A stretch of DNA of 64,000 nt from the NCBI GenBank assembly GCA_024138015.1, contig JAMXBB010000001.1:89642497-89706496 (forward strand), written 5' to 3'. Made by a program: the position numbers and the translations under genes. Under the pieces are notes generated by a model. It searched no databases and had not been told where the DNA came from. It saw only the letters and a program-made list of their open reading frames with translations. This DNA comes from Lumnitzera littorea. Lineage: Eukaryota; Streptophyta; Magnoliopsida; Myrtales; Combretaceae. Position 1 is the first letter of the stretch; each line of letters begins with the position of its first letter. Positions 12,870 through 24,212 of this stretch are shown one piece after another.

Positions 12870-13408
12870 ACAAGAGAGAATGTATTTTTATGGAGCAGCC
12901 AATGTCTTTGCATGTGGGATATGAGTAGTACTAGTATCACTTGAGGGTAATCATTTCCTTATGGTAACGAGGTTAGCATTTCTATATACGAACAACATAG
13001 TAGAATATGAAGCTTACATTTTGGGGCCCAAAATGGCAATAGACATAGGAATACAAAGGCTTGAAGTGTATGGAGATTCTTCTCTTATAATTCTCTAAAT
13101 CTTATGAGAATATAAGACGAAAGATGAAAAGTTGATACCTTATCATGAGTATTTAAGAAGGCTGATTGAAAGATTCCAAGAAATTTTATTCACTTACATT
13201 CCAAGAACCCGAATCAATTTGCTGATGCACTCGTTATGTTAGCATTAATGGTGAAAGTCATGGATGAGATAGAAATTCAACCTCTAAAGATTAAAGTAGA
13301 GGAAAGATCGACTTTTTGCCTGACAATTGAAGAGAAACAACAAAAGAAGCCTTGGTGTTATGATGTCAAAAAGTTACTTCAAACAAGTGAATTCCTTGAT
13401 GCGGCTGA
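12870..13408 (+). pseudogene. Element A additional RNase H (aRNH), diagnostic of Tat lineage
   Basis: A second RNase H-like segment lies between the RT-RNase H and the integrase: TNNIVEYEAYILGPKMAI (E in the VEYEA box), then YGDSSLII (catalytic-type D), then PRTRINLL/FADAL at about 13205-13235 after a one-base shift. Its presence at this position is the standard mark of the Tat lineage among plant Ty3/gypsy elements. It continues in the 13236-13421 stretch to the TSD GCTGA, where solo LTR copy 5 is inserted. Confidence 0.8.
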
Positions 13409-16400
13409 TGTAAGCCCCTAAAATTGTATTTAGGACAATAAAGCCTAGATTTAGGATATTTAGAGAAATTTATTCAATTAAGCCCAAACTTTACGACTAA
13501 AATAGAAAAGTTAATCGAAGTGACTTAGTCAAGCTAGATTTTGAAAATAGCAATCCAAAATCCCAATTTTCCCTTTAGAAATATGATTATTTAATATAGT
13601 ACTAAAATGCTCAAAACTCCTAAAATCAAGCTCGGATTGCGACGAGAACTTAGAGATAAGGTAATTAAGCTATAAAATAAAATAATATAGTATAATTTAC
13701 TATATGAATATATGCATATTTTTATGAGTATACCTAATATAAATAATAATTTTATTCGTAAATTAACCCTAAATTATATAATTATATATATATATATATA
13801 TATTGTGTTGAATACATGAAAATAATTAAGGAACATATCCTAAAAATAAAAGATATGTTAGAAACTAAATTACATGAGTAAATCTATATATTACGCGTGA
13901 TATATACGTAAGATACATACTTGTATATTAATAAATAACTAAATACTATTATAATATATATAATATCAATATTTAAGTTAATTTGCCATCAAAACTTATC
14001 TAAACACATTCTAAATTACTAAGAAAGGTACGTGGCAAGAATCTAGGATTTGAAATGCTAATTCAAAAGTGAAAGCATGAAGATAGGGCACCTCCTACTT
14101 GGTTCAAATAAGAAGAAAGAGGGAAAAAAAATATAAAATAATTAGAAAATAAATTCTTCAACCGACTTTGGGGCATTATAAAAGGGCAAATCTCCAGTTA
14201 TGTGAAGTTTAGGAATTTGGAAGCGGAAACACTTAGAGGAAATAAAGAAAAAAATCGAGGAAAAAATAGGGAAAAACAAGGGAAATTTCGTGTTAGGACA
14301 GAACCCGAACCTACCCTATATTTGCTGTGGAGCCCAACTAGCCACCACCAGTCCTCACTACACCTAGGCCATTCGACACACCCCCAATTGTCACTGGCTA
14401 CCGGAGATCCCAAGAACAGCTAGGTCGATTCATTACCCTGTTTTTCAATAAATTGTAAAAAATACCTAAATCACCAAGAAAATTATGAAACAAAATTTTT
14501 AGTTAGGTTATTTTGAACATACTTTTGTATGATATTTTTATTTTTGAAAAATTCGTAATTTTTAATATACTTCCTTAAAAAATCTACTATTCATCCGAAG
14601 TTTGAATTGTAAAATAAATGTATCAAATGATGTTGTTTCTAGTTGAAAATTTTTGTGTAAGATGTGTATGATATATAGATAATTGCTATGCAGCTTGAAT
14701 TTTGATTAGAATATTTTTAATATTTATTTCATTTTAGGCTTAAAAATGGTTAGAAAATAGGTAGAAAATTATGAAATAAATAGGAAATTATTAAATTAAA
14801 TGATGAAATGGACACTTATCGATCTCTAGTAAATAATAACAATGTTAGGTCATATTGAAATTAATTTGGTGTAAAAATGATTATAATTGAGTAATTTATG
14901 ATAATTCAAGAGCAAAACCATAAATATGAACATATAAGTGATAAGTTGAAAACTTGAAACTAAGTAATAGCTAGGTTCCCTATATTTTTAGGAGTTTATA
15001 GAAATTTTTGGGAAATTATTTGGTGACCCGAACTATTTATTACGAATTTTCGTAGTAAAATGGCTTAAAGGACAAATTAGGACATATTTTTAGTAGTAAT
15101 AAGTTAAAATAAATTAAATAGTTAAATAAAAAATATCTATGAGGTTGTTGATGAAATTGGATAAAAGGAGTGTTTTTAATATAATTACTGATATTTTCTT
15201 ATTAAAATACACTATAAGTATATTAGGGTTAGATAATACTCATATTATAACGTTATATTAACAAATCAGATAAAATACAATTTAATAATGTAAATTATGT
15301 ATAATATGATAATATTTATATAGATACGTATACCCGTTAAAAGTCATTTATAGGAATAGGACTCGTAACATGTGTTATTAAGTCTGTATGAACCCAACGA
15401 TACTAGTTTTATTAAAATCGGATAATCTTAAATAATATGACCTAAAACTCTATCATATTCTAGAATGTATGTATTTCGGTAACCCTAATAGAATTAAGAC
15501 GTGATTTAATAAATTAAAAGTACGTTTCGATAAGATCGAAACGATATATAATACGTAGTAGTATAGATTATGTATATTATCGATAATTAACAACTTAACT
15601 CAATATATAATAATAATAATACAACTATATGTTATGGAAATAATATATTTATATATATATATATATATAATCGTTTTAGATCAAACCTTAATGTTTTCGT
15701 AATTATTATGAAAATTGAATTTAAGTCTTTTATATATATAGGATCTTCCAATAAACAGGCTGTCAACGACTCGAGTCTACCGTACTAAACGTCTAAACAA
15801 GTAAGTTGGGATTGTGGCTTCACTGCCTATAGGGATACTGTATTAAAGTATTTGGAGACCTAAGAATATTTCTAGCTATGTTTATAGTTAGTTAATTATG
15901 CACATACTATGTATGTGTATGATACTCTGTGGTGACAAGAGTTGAACTCTTTGGTATGCTATTCTGTATGTTCGCATTGTTTCTGTATTATATGAACTTG
16001 TTTGGTCATCCCTGATTAAAACTAATGTTTATTCGACTAAAATGAAATTGAACATGCATAACACCCATTAGGAAAAATAATTAAGAGTGTCAAGCCAAAT
16101 ACCGACTTTCTTTGATAAGGATAGCTGAAATGGTCATTTCCCCATCCTTAGTCAAACTAAGTGATAGGCAAGGAGGTCGCAGCAAGGGTAGGGGTTGTGG
16201 TTCGAAGGAGGTCATGGGAGGAGGATGTTCTCCATTATACAAGCCTAAGTTTGGTTTGATTTGAGTCACGATAAAACTCCTCAATTCGGGTCAGAGTGGA
16301 TGTAATTTCTCTAACCTCACAGTAGATCGGATAACATTGTGTGATGTTTCATTTGTTGATTGCATTGCATTTTATCATAATTAATAACCTTGCTTGCGAT

Positions 16401-16961
16401 TGTATGGTACTCTTCTAACTATGTCTCACTTATTGGCTAGTTCTACTCACATCTTCATAGACTCTTTTGCAAGTACTGAGTGAGGATCAAGTTGTTCCTA
16501 CACTGCCAACTCTAGGTTAGTGTGTTGATGATTGGTAAAGTAAGGGATGAAGAATCAATTGAACCTGGGCTTTTGACCTTTCTTTTGTCTTTTCTGTTGA
16601 ATTTTGAGGAAATTAATTGGGAATTCCTTAGGACGCCCACTAGTTTCCTATCCTTTGTAAATAGTCTGCAAAACTTATAGCTTTTTTATAAACTCTAATC
16701 GTAAATTATAACTTTGAACGTAAGACGTTTATGTCTTCAATACTGTTGTGTTATGAGATAACAGATATATAGAACAAGTGTTTTATAAAGCTCTACTACA
16801 TGTTTGGTTATTAACAGGTATCAGAACAGACATTTTAAGCTAGTTAAGTTGTGCATGTCTTATATGAACTATATCTACGACAGCAACTATGAGGTTAGCT
16901 TCTATCTTAAGTTAGTTTATACGGTGGGACTGTTATGACTCCTTTTGTTCAGGGTGTGATA
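13409..16961 (+). mobile_element. Solo LTR, TGTAAGCCC family, divergent copy 5
   Basis: 3553-bp LTR with perfect TSD GCTGA (13404-13408 and 16962-16966). It starts TGTAAGCCCC; its end GTGATA is the CGTAACA-type end with a CA-to-TA change. It is longer and more diverged than the other four copies, but shares the 3' conserved block at 16080-16330 (AAATACCGAC, TTAGTCAAACTAAGTGATAGGCA, GGTTCGAAGGAGGTC). It sits between the extra RNase H and the integrase of element A, whose frame resumes right after it. It contains (TA)n tracts at 13787-13802 and 15646-15669. No TATAAATA box was found at the place used by copies 1-4. Confidence 0.88.
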
Positions 16962-18160
16962 GCTGATAAAAAAGATATAAAAGCTTTAAGGAGATTAGCT
17001 ACTCATTTTTTTGATAAGTGGAGCTACTTTGTACAAAAGATTACTAAATGTTATATTACTGAGGTGTGTGGATGAGGAAAAAGTCAAGAAATTAATGAAA
17101 GAAGTTCATGAAGGAGTCTGTGGTCCTCACATGAATGGATACATGTTAGCTAGGAAAATCATGAGGATGGGATATTTTTGGATAGCGATTGAATTACATT
17201 ATATCAAGCACATAAGGCACTATCATCTGTGTCAGGTAAACGCTAATAGAATCAATACTCCTCCCCGAGAATTGCGTATGTTATTGGCTCCATGGCCTTT
17301 CTCAATGTAGAGGATGGATATTATTGGTCCAAATTCACCAATGGCTTCAAACGGGCATAGATTCATTCTAGTTACGATCGATTACTTTACTAAGTGGGTG
17401 GAAGCAGCGTCATATGCTACGGTGACCAAAGGAGTGGTAGTTAGATTTCTTAAAAGGGATATCATTGCAAGATATGGTGCACTTGAGTCTATTATATAGA
17501 CAACAATTCGAATTTGAATAACAAGTTGATGACTAAAGTATGCAACCAGTTTAAGATCAATCATAGAAACTCAACTCCGTATCGACCTCAAGTGAATGGG
17601 GCAGTTGAAGCCGCTAATAAGAATATCAAGAGAATCATTAGGAAGACAGCGATCATTTATAGATATTGGCATGAGATGCTTCCCTTTGTTCTCATAGCTT
17701 ATAGAACTTCAGTTAGAACCTCTATAGGTACAACACCTTGTTCATTGGTATATGGAACTGAAGCGGTATTACTAGTAAAAGTAGAAATACCTTTGTTTCA
17801 AGTATTGTCAGAAATTCAGCTCGATGAAGCAGAGTGGGTGAAGAAGCAAACGAAGCATTTGAATCTCCTAGATGAAAGAAGACTTGCAGTGATATGTCAT
17901 GGTCAATGTTACCAATAGAGGATGATCCGAGCCTTTAACAAGAAAGTGCGTCCAAGGTACTTCAAGGAAGGAGATTTGGTATTGAAGAAAGTACTGCCAA
18001 ATGCAAAAGACCTTAGGAGCAAGTTTGCTCCGAATTATGAAGGCCCCTATGTAGTGAAAAAGATATTATCAAGAGGTGCATTAGTGTTGATAGAAATGGA
18101 TGGCTTAGAATTAAGAAGACCTGTGAATTCAGATGCAATTAAATTGTATTATTCATGAAA
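16962..18160 (+). pseudogene. Element A integrase
   Basis: Integrase in four open stretches (17011-17310, 17314-17499, 17514-17918, 17922-18158) separated by stops and one frameshift near 17500. The N-terminal zinc region keeps both His (EVHEG, GPHMN) and the last Cys (HLCQ), but the first Cys of the usual pair is Tyr. Catalytic core: first D in MDIIGP (17314 on), FILVTIDYFTKWVEA, second D in DNNSN at about 17502 in the shifted frame, and E in NGAVEAANKNIK at about 17610. The C-terminal domain ends NSDAIKLYYS, with no chromodomain, as expected for Tat. It would have inserted the cDNA into the genome; now inactive. Confidence 0.92.
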
Positions 18161-18539
18161 ATTGAGATTGATAAATATTCCAATTTTTCTCGAGAGTTTT
18201 TTATGGTTAATCTTTCATCGTTTATAAGTAAAGTTGATATCTATGAATATTTTCAAATTTAGATGGTCATCAACCAACAAACACTTCATCAATAAATCCT
18301 TGTATATCATACCTCTTAGCTTTATACATTTAAATACCAAAACACTTACCAATGAATTTGAGTCACCAAATAAATTGAAATCGAATGATCTTAAAGATTT
18401 AATCTTTTTTTTTTTTAAAGAGATTTATTTTCTAGGAATTATAGAGAAGGTAGAAATTGAGACTTAATGAAGAGAAAAACAGAATCAAGACATGAGCATG
18501 GTACAATTAAGCTAAAGGTTTCAATCATGAAGAAGACCT

Positions 18540-18650
18540 TATTCCAAGAAGAAGAAGAAAAAAGGAAAAAAAAGAAGAAGAAGAAGAGAGAGAGAAAAGA
18601 AAGAAAAGAAGAAGAAGAAAGAAAGAAAAAAGAAAAAAAAAAAAGGAAAT
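18540..18650 (+). repeat. Purine-only low-complexity tract
   Basis: About 110 bases almost entirely A and G (GAA/GAAA/GAG runs). The lysine- and glutamate-rich open frame over it is a product of composition, not a gene. Confidence 0.9.
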
Positions 18651-18794
18651 GCCTTGGTGATATTCTACCAATTGAATGAGTAAATATCGGGAGTCAACAT
18701 GAGGTATGCCAATTGGTTGCTATCTGCAAAATTCTTCATTCCTAGGTAAAATGATCCTAAAAGTCCTTGAAAGAGATATTTAGGAGAAATAAAG

Positions 18795-18982
18795 AGTTTT
18801 TTTGAAATCTTGAAAAAATCTATCCTCTTCGGATTGTCTAACAAACCAAAACAAGTTTTTTTTTTTAAAAATCTTGAAGAGATCTATCCTCTTCGAATTA
18901 TCCACCAAACCAAAACAATTTTTTTTTTTTTTAATCTCAAAGAGATCTATCTTCTTCGAATCATCCACTAAACCAAAACAAG
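18795..18982 (+). repeat. 63-bp tandem repeat, 3 units, in element A 3' UTR
   Basis: Three units ending at 18855, 18918 and 18982. Each contains a poly-T run, ATCTTGAAGAGATCTATCCT-like text, TTCGAATTATCCACC-like text and ACCAAAACAAG. Confidence 0.88.
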
Positions 18983-19002
18983 TTAATTTAACCTCTAGTG
19001 GT

Positions 19003-19497
19003 TTTTGCCCTGTCCTTCCAAGATAGGCATCTTAAACTTTTGCCTTTTCTTTTCAAGATAAGCACCTTAAATCTTTTACCCTATTCTTTCAAGATGGGCA
19101 CCCTAAACTTTTGCCCTATCTTTTCAAGATAAGTACTTTAAATCTTTTGTTCTATCCTTTCAAGATAAGCCTCCTTAAGTCTTTTGGACTATTCTTCCAA
19201 GATAAGCTCCCCTTAAATTTTTTTTTTGCCTTATCCTTTTAAGATAGGCTCCCTTAAATCTTTTTCCTTATCATTCCAAGATAGGCACCCCGATTCCTTT
19301 GCCATATCCTTTTAAGATAGGCCCTTCAACCTTAGTCCTATTCCTTCATGCCAGTTTTTTTACCCTATCCTTTTAAAACGGGTTTCTTATTCCTTTGCAC
19401 CGTCCTTTCAAGATAGACTTTTTATTCCTTTACCCCTTCCTTTCAAAATGAGTTTAACATTCCTTTGCCTTGCTTTTTTAAGACAGGTTAGTATTCT
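19003..19497 (+). repeat. 36-bp tandem repeat, about 14 degenerate units, in element A 3' UTR
   Basis: Units of 33-41 bp built on TTTTGCCCTATCC, TTTCAAGATAGG and CACCTTAAATC. Left units are well kept; right units (from about 19330) degrade to the ATTCCTTTGCC form. The unit is rich in pyrimidine on the element's sense strand. Tandem arrays in this location of Tat elements are known and can seed satellite DNA. Confidence 0.88.
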
Positions 19498-20236
19498 TTA
19501 CATCAATTTTTCAAGTTGATATCCTCTATAAAGATGAAACACGGCTTACTTGACAGTTCAAGTCAATGATCCTCATTCTATCAGTTCAAAGTAGGGTTTG
19601 GCAAAAATGGGTATCTCTTTTGTTTTTGTAACAAAATTCTAATTGAATTTTGCTACAAAGAAAGGCAGTTGTAAATATTTCATTTTTACTATTTCTTTTT
19701 AGTAGTTTTATTAAGCTAGAAATAGTAGAAAATAAAAAAAAATAAAAAATAGAAGATAAAAAATAATAGAAAAAAGAAATAATATAAAAAACGAAAATAA
19801 CAAATAAATAAACGAAAATTGAAAAAATAATAAAAATGAAGTGACACGTCGTATTGAGTTCAATCATGTTAAGATAAGTTATAGCGGGACCAATAGAGTT
19901 AAGTCGTATCGAGTTGAGTCGAATCGAGTCGTTTATAGTTGAATTGGATAATGGTGGGTATCTAATTTAATAAATTTTAAATCGTTGAAGGAACGAGCTT
20001 CATTAAAATATTTTAGTCTAGTTTGATATAAAGTGGATTTTTTTTTTATCTATTTTATATTGGGTTGAATAGACTTAAGATTTATTAAGCAGATTATTAA
20101 GCTAAATCAAGTTGAATTGAGTCAGGCCCAAAAAATAGAAAGCCTAAATTAAAGTAAGGTTTCTACAAACTAGATTGAATCTTTAAAGAATCTAAATCGT
20201 ATCCTCCGTATCTAAGAATCATTATCATATCATTTG

Positions 20237-20242
20237 TATATA
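20237..20242 (+). promoter_or_regulatory. Putative TATA box of element A LTR
   Basis: GTATATAGG about 35 bp before the start of the C/A-rich leader. Position fits a U3-R border; inferred. Confidence 0.4.
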
Positions 20243-20269
20243 GGAAGTAAATGGTGAAGTTTAAAACTT

Positions 20270-20975
20270 TTTTTACACTCCTCCCACCATCACAAAAACA
20301 CAAGTTTACATCCACGTTTTGCACAAAACCCAACACTCAATCTCCACTAAACTTCCCTTGATCGCAATACAAGATCAACCCCAATTCCACGCCGTCATCC
20401 ACACATATGAACACTCGCTGCACATCAATGCCACACACTTGCTAATACATAACACATCATGACACACTGCTTGATACATTGCACGTTACCATATTACACA
20501 GCAGTCTCCAATCGATTGCACACACGCTGACGCTACACCTCTATTGCTGCAACAGATCAGTCTTACACACAAGCACCAAAGTCTACTCATACATACTGAC
20601 CTCGCAACACTTGAGCGCATACTATCGCTTGACACCAAACTCAACGACATGAAATCACACACGAATCCACACGAAGACACACATCCCTTGACCCCAATAC
20701 ATCAATCATACGACTATCACATATATGCGTACGGCCATCTATACATGATTACACTACTGTCACGCCATTATACATCAACACAGCTACACTTGACACGATA
20801 TACACCCATAACCACACTCATGAGCCACTCTGCGATCACACACGATTCATTGTCGCACATGAATAGTATGACACTACCCACTTGCATGACCAATACGTGC
20901 ATCAGGTACGCAAACGTAATCCAGACGATCATAGCAATCAACACGAACACGCAAATCCCGTGTGATTCAACTTGT
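20270..20975 (+). other. G-poor, C/A-rich tract in the element A LTR
   Basis: About 700 bases dominated by A, C and T with few G (CACAC, CATCAC, ACACACG recurring), unlike the AT-rich surroundings. A 168-codon open frame (20544-21050, His/Thr/Ile rich) arises from this composition; I see no protein family in it. Likely the transcribed leader (R/U5) of the LTR. Confidence 0.6.
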
Positions 20976-21808
20976 TTAAGTAAAAAAAAAATTATCATTT
21001 TCTTTAATTATTTTTTATTAGTTAATTATTTTACTAATTTTTTGTTTTAGTGCAGATTTTATATATATATATTTTTTATTGACATATTGTTAGCCATAAT
21101 TTAGATATTGGTCATTGTTTTTTTTATAAGTTAATTAAGTTGCATTTTTAGTAAAATTATATAGTTTAGGAAAAGTCATGTATCTTTTCTTTGAGATCCA
21201 TATCTTAAAAAAAATATATATATCTGAATGTATCTTGTATATAAGATTTAGAAAAAATTGATTTTGACACATAGTGAGTTTAAAAAAAAAATAAAAAATC
21301 TTAACTGGGATTTAAAAAAAAAAATCTAATTAGTTAGGTTTTTTAAAATAGATTCGTGAAAATTAGATTTTCTAAGATTTAAAAAATAATAATAAATGGT
21401 TAAATAAAAGTAAATCTAGCTCGTTTTTCAACTAACAAGTACGTAGGCACATTCAGGGCAACCGTATGAAAAATAATTTTTTTTCTTTTTCTTGAAATTT
21501 CGTAATAAATAATAATAAAAAATTCAATTTAGTTATATTTTGCATATTTGTATATATTTTAGTATTTTTAGAAAAATATAAAAATAAATCCCATTAATTT
21601 TTTTATTTTTATATGGTGACTTAATCTTAATAAATTAACCTCCGAACTTAGTTTTTCTATTTAATTTTCTAAAATTATTCTTTTTAAGAAAATCCATGGA
21701 TCAATGACCAAATTAGAGTTTTTCCCACTTAAAAACCCTAATTTCATCTTTTACTAATTTAACTGGTTGGCAACTCCAATTTTTTTAAATATTTTTTTAA
21801 GAAAAATG

Positions 21809-21878
21809 TTTCTTTAATTTAATATTGAATAATTTATATTAAGCACGCTATGCTTAATATAAGTTAAATTAAAGAAAA
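21809..21878. repeat. Imperfect 70-bp hairpin
   Basis: The inner arms AATTTATATTAAGCA (21831-21845) and TGCTTAATATAAGTT (21851-21865) pair with one mismatch around a 5-base loop. The outer arms, ending TCTTTAATTTAA (left) and TTAAATTAAAGA (right), extend the stem past an 8-base bulge. Lies just beyond the element A LTR. Confidence 0.7.
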
Positions 21879-21879
21879 C

Positions 21880-22465
21880 CAAAATATGGCTCAACATAAA
21901 CACGACCAGATGGCATCATCAGTTGCTCCATTAATTTTAAATATATCTCATATCCAAAAAGCTAGAATTATGTGCATTGGGGTCCTCATATTATTAGCTG
22001 TTAAGTTGCACGAACTATTGTACCATTTCTATGATGTTTGGCTTGATTTCAAAGTCGTTGGCTATAATAATCGGCTTATTTATGCTAGATTTAGCTCTGG
22101 CCAGAGAAGGTCGAGAATAATCTAAAATTGTTCTATTTTGTTCCTCATTGTTGGACATGTTTTCTTTGGGTATACTTTTTAGATTGGATTCTTAGCTATT
22201 CACTTGCTCTTGCACTTTACTCTATTTAATTCAACCTCTCTTTAATTCTCAAAGAAGACCCTTGATTTACCGCCTCCATGATTTCTTTCACTGTCAATTG
22301 TCTCAAATTCCTCAAAATCATTCTCTCAATCCTAGGGTCAATTTCATTCAAGTCTCGTACATGACTTCTAGTTATGCACTACACAAAAGGAAATGTGGAA
22401 TTAGTTCAAGATCACACCTAAGAAATAGAAGAAGACAAAAAAGAAAAGAAATCAAGAAAAATAAA
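21880..22465. other. No gene recognised
   Basis: Moderate-composition stretch with a 79-codon open frame (21886-22125) that matches no family I know. Could be internal sequence of another LTR element or an old host fragment. Confidence 0.4.
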
Positions 22466-22469
22466 TAAG

Positions 22470-23870
22470 CGATGGTTAGATTAATAAAGTGGCTAATGTT
22501 CTTAATATCATAAGTTCTTAGCAATAACACAAAAAACTTGGTATAACGCAAGTGCATCTATTAATAGTAGTATAACTATTTGAAAAAAAAAATATTGTTC
22601 TCATAAGGACTATAATTACTAATACTAACTATTTCTTTATTATCTAATAGAAAAATATCAAATTCAAGAAACTAAAAGAAATTAATGTAAATTATTGGTA
22701 ATAACTAACTTAACAAATAACCAAGACTCGACTAAAGAAATTAATAAGAAATCAATTGACTCAAAAATTTAACTTCAAAATTAAACTTCGTATCTAGATC
22801 TTGCTTCCCCTTGAATTATACATGCGACATCTATAAATATCATCTAATTCAATCTCTAATTTATTTGATCAAGAGAATTTTCTAATAAAGTTAATAACTT
22901 TCTCAACTCTATTAACCATAATATTTGAATTACCTATTATAATCTCTTCTCAATAGCATAATTAAAGATTGCATTAAAGAACAATAAATTCTTATAAAAT
23001 AACAATCAAGATTTGGGAAGATTTTGAAATTTATCTCTAAACTTGTAATAATCTTTATCGATTATGTCTAGATTTAATAATATAAGTAATCTCTCGATTT
23101 TTGCATAATATCAAATAATATATCAATACTTTAGGAAATATTAATTTAAAGCAATCAAAAACACATAATTGAATTAAAGAAAATAAAAATCTTTATTAGA
23201 TCTAATGAACTTAAGGTCACAAAGCATTTCTAGGTTCTACAAAACCTATATACAATAAATTTACGTGTTAATCATGGCAAAAGAATAATCTTGAATAAGA
23301 TCTAGTGAAAACATAAAAAGAAAAGCCATGAAAACTAATAAAATTTCTTGAATCTTGAATTTCGAAGTGTATCACTCTCTTGTGTGCTTCTACCCTTTGA
23401 GTCTCTCTACAGATCATATGAAAAGTCTCTCAAAAATCTCCTAAGAATCCCTTTTATAATGCATGCATTTTTCTCTTCTCACTACAAATGATTCGACTTA
23501 GTGTCACGGTCGTATCCCTACATTCACCAAATATTTAACAAATCTTAACAAATCTACTATTGACACAACTTAAGACATGATCACATCTCCTAGGTTGTAT
23601 CACTCACAATGCACTACTCTATTCAACTTAAAAATACTCCCTACAACTGACACAGTCATGTTGTTGAACTTCTTCAATTTAACTTTGAATAGAAATGAAA
23701 CTTATTTCTATTTTTTCATTTTCTTCCAAAGAATGTTCTAAAACTTAGAAATCAAAATTTTACTCAATTAAGTATTATTTTCTTAAAATGAATGAACATT
23801 TCAAGGAAAATCACTAAAAATCATTATATTAAATATAATCAATTAAGAGCTTATAAACACTCCTCTCTTT
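22470..23870. repeat. Unclassified dispersed repeat
   Basis: Contains text typical of plant retroelement non-coding DNA: GGTATAACGCAAGTGCATCTATTAATAG-like start (22541 on), a TTGTTCTCATAAGGACTATAATT segment, and a TGTCACGGTCGTATCC segment (23502-23517). No coding or clear LTR ends with TSD were found. Confidence 0.3.
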
Positions 23871-23879
23871 CTTAAAGTT

Positions 23880-24125
23880 TAAATTGAGCAAGATTAGGAA
23901 TCCATCTGTCTTGCTACACTCTAACAGATCTTCCATCTTTAACCTTCTAAAAGCTACCCTTAAAGAGAATGTCCCAACCTTCTAAAATACTCCTTAGCCC
24001 CTACGAAGCCTTACCTCCTAGAACTCCACTTCTGGAAAATATAGTCCTTTCAAGACTCTTACCCATAAGGGTCGAGGGTTTTGTTGTATTCTTCAAGCTA
24101 ATTTAGTAAGAAGGGAAACATTGTA
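23880..24125 (-). pseudogene. LINE C-terminal segment (after RT)
   Basis: Minus-strand reading gives the conserved block that follows the RT in plant L1 ORF2: SLLTKLA, QNPRPLWVRVLKGLYFP, RSILEGWDIL, KVKDGRSVRV, QDRWIPNL, with stops and shifts between. The terminal RNase H was not found further left, so the LINE is truncated or overwritten there. Confidence 0.75.
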
Positions 24126-24127
24126 AG

Positions 24128-24212
24128 TACACCACCACAACCCTACCTCCACCACCTACCCCCCACCACCCCCCCTCCCCCCTGTAACACACACATACAC
24201 ACACACATACCC
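24128..24212. repeat. C-rich and CA low-complexity tract inside the LINE
   Basis: CCACC/CCCCCC runs followed by ACACACATAC repeats. On the minus strand it has several G runs of 4-8 bases. It replaces the roughly 45-residue segment expected between the RT and C-terminal blocks of the LINE, so it probably expanded after insertion. Confidence 0.8.

Larger units (their letters stand above)
18161..19669 (+). other. Element A 3' untranslated region
   Basis: Non-coding stretch between the integrase stop and the putative 3' LTR. It holds a purine-rich tract (18540-18650), a 63-bp x3 repeat and a 36-bp x14 repeat, described separately. Long repeat-bearing 3' UTRs are typical of Tat-lineage elements. 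The purine-rich AAAGAAAGGCAG just left of 19670 is a candidate polypurine tract. Confidence 0.6.
19670..21790 (+). mobile_element. Probable 3' LTR of element A (boundaries approximate)
   Basis: Starts at TGTAAATATT after a purine-rich AAAGAAAGGCAG. It shows the usual order of a long Tat LTR: AT-rich start, a TCGAGTCG/GAGTCGAATCGAG section, a TATA box at 20237, a C/A-rich leader (20270-20975), and a TACGTAGGCA motif (21440-21449) often seen near the end of such LTRs. GGTTGGCAACTCCAA at 21765-21779 resembles a primer-binding or LTR-end segment, so the right border is uncertain within about 30 bp. No 5' LTR is in the window to compare with. Confidence 0.55.

Noticed and set aside
18467..18679. 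Lys/Glu-rich 70-codon open frame
   Set aside because: Direct result of a purine-only low-complexity tract in the retrotransposon 3' UTR.
20530..20680. Minus-strand Cys/Val/Ser-rich 64-codon frame as a secreted peptide
   Set aside because: Complement of the C/A-rich tract; no signal-peptide structure conserved.
20544..21050. 168-codon open frame
   Set aside because: Lies in a C/A-rich, G-poor tract that lowers stop frequency; no domain, codon pattern or start context.
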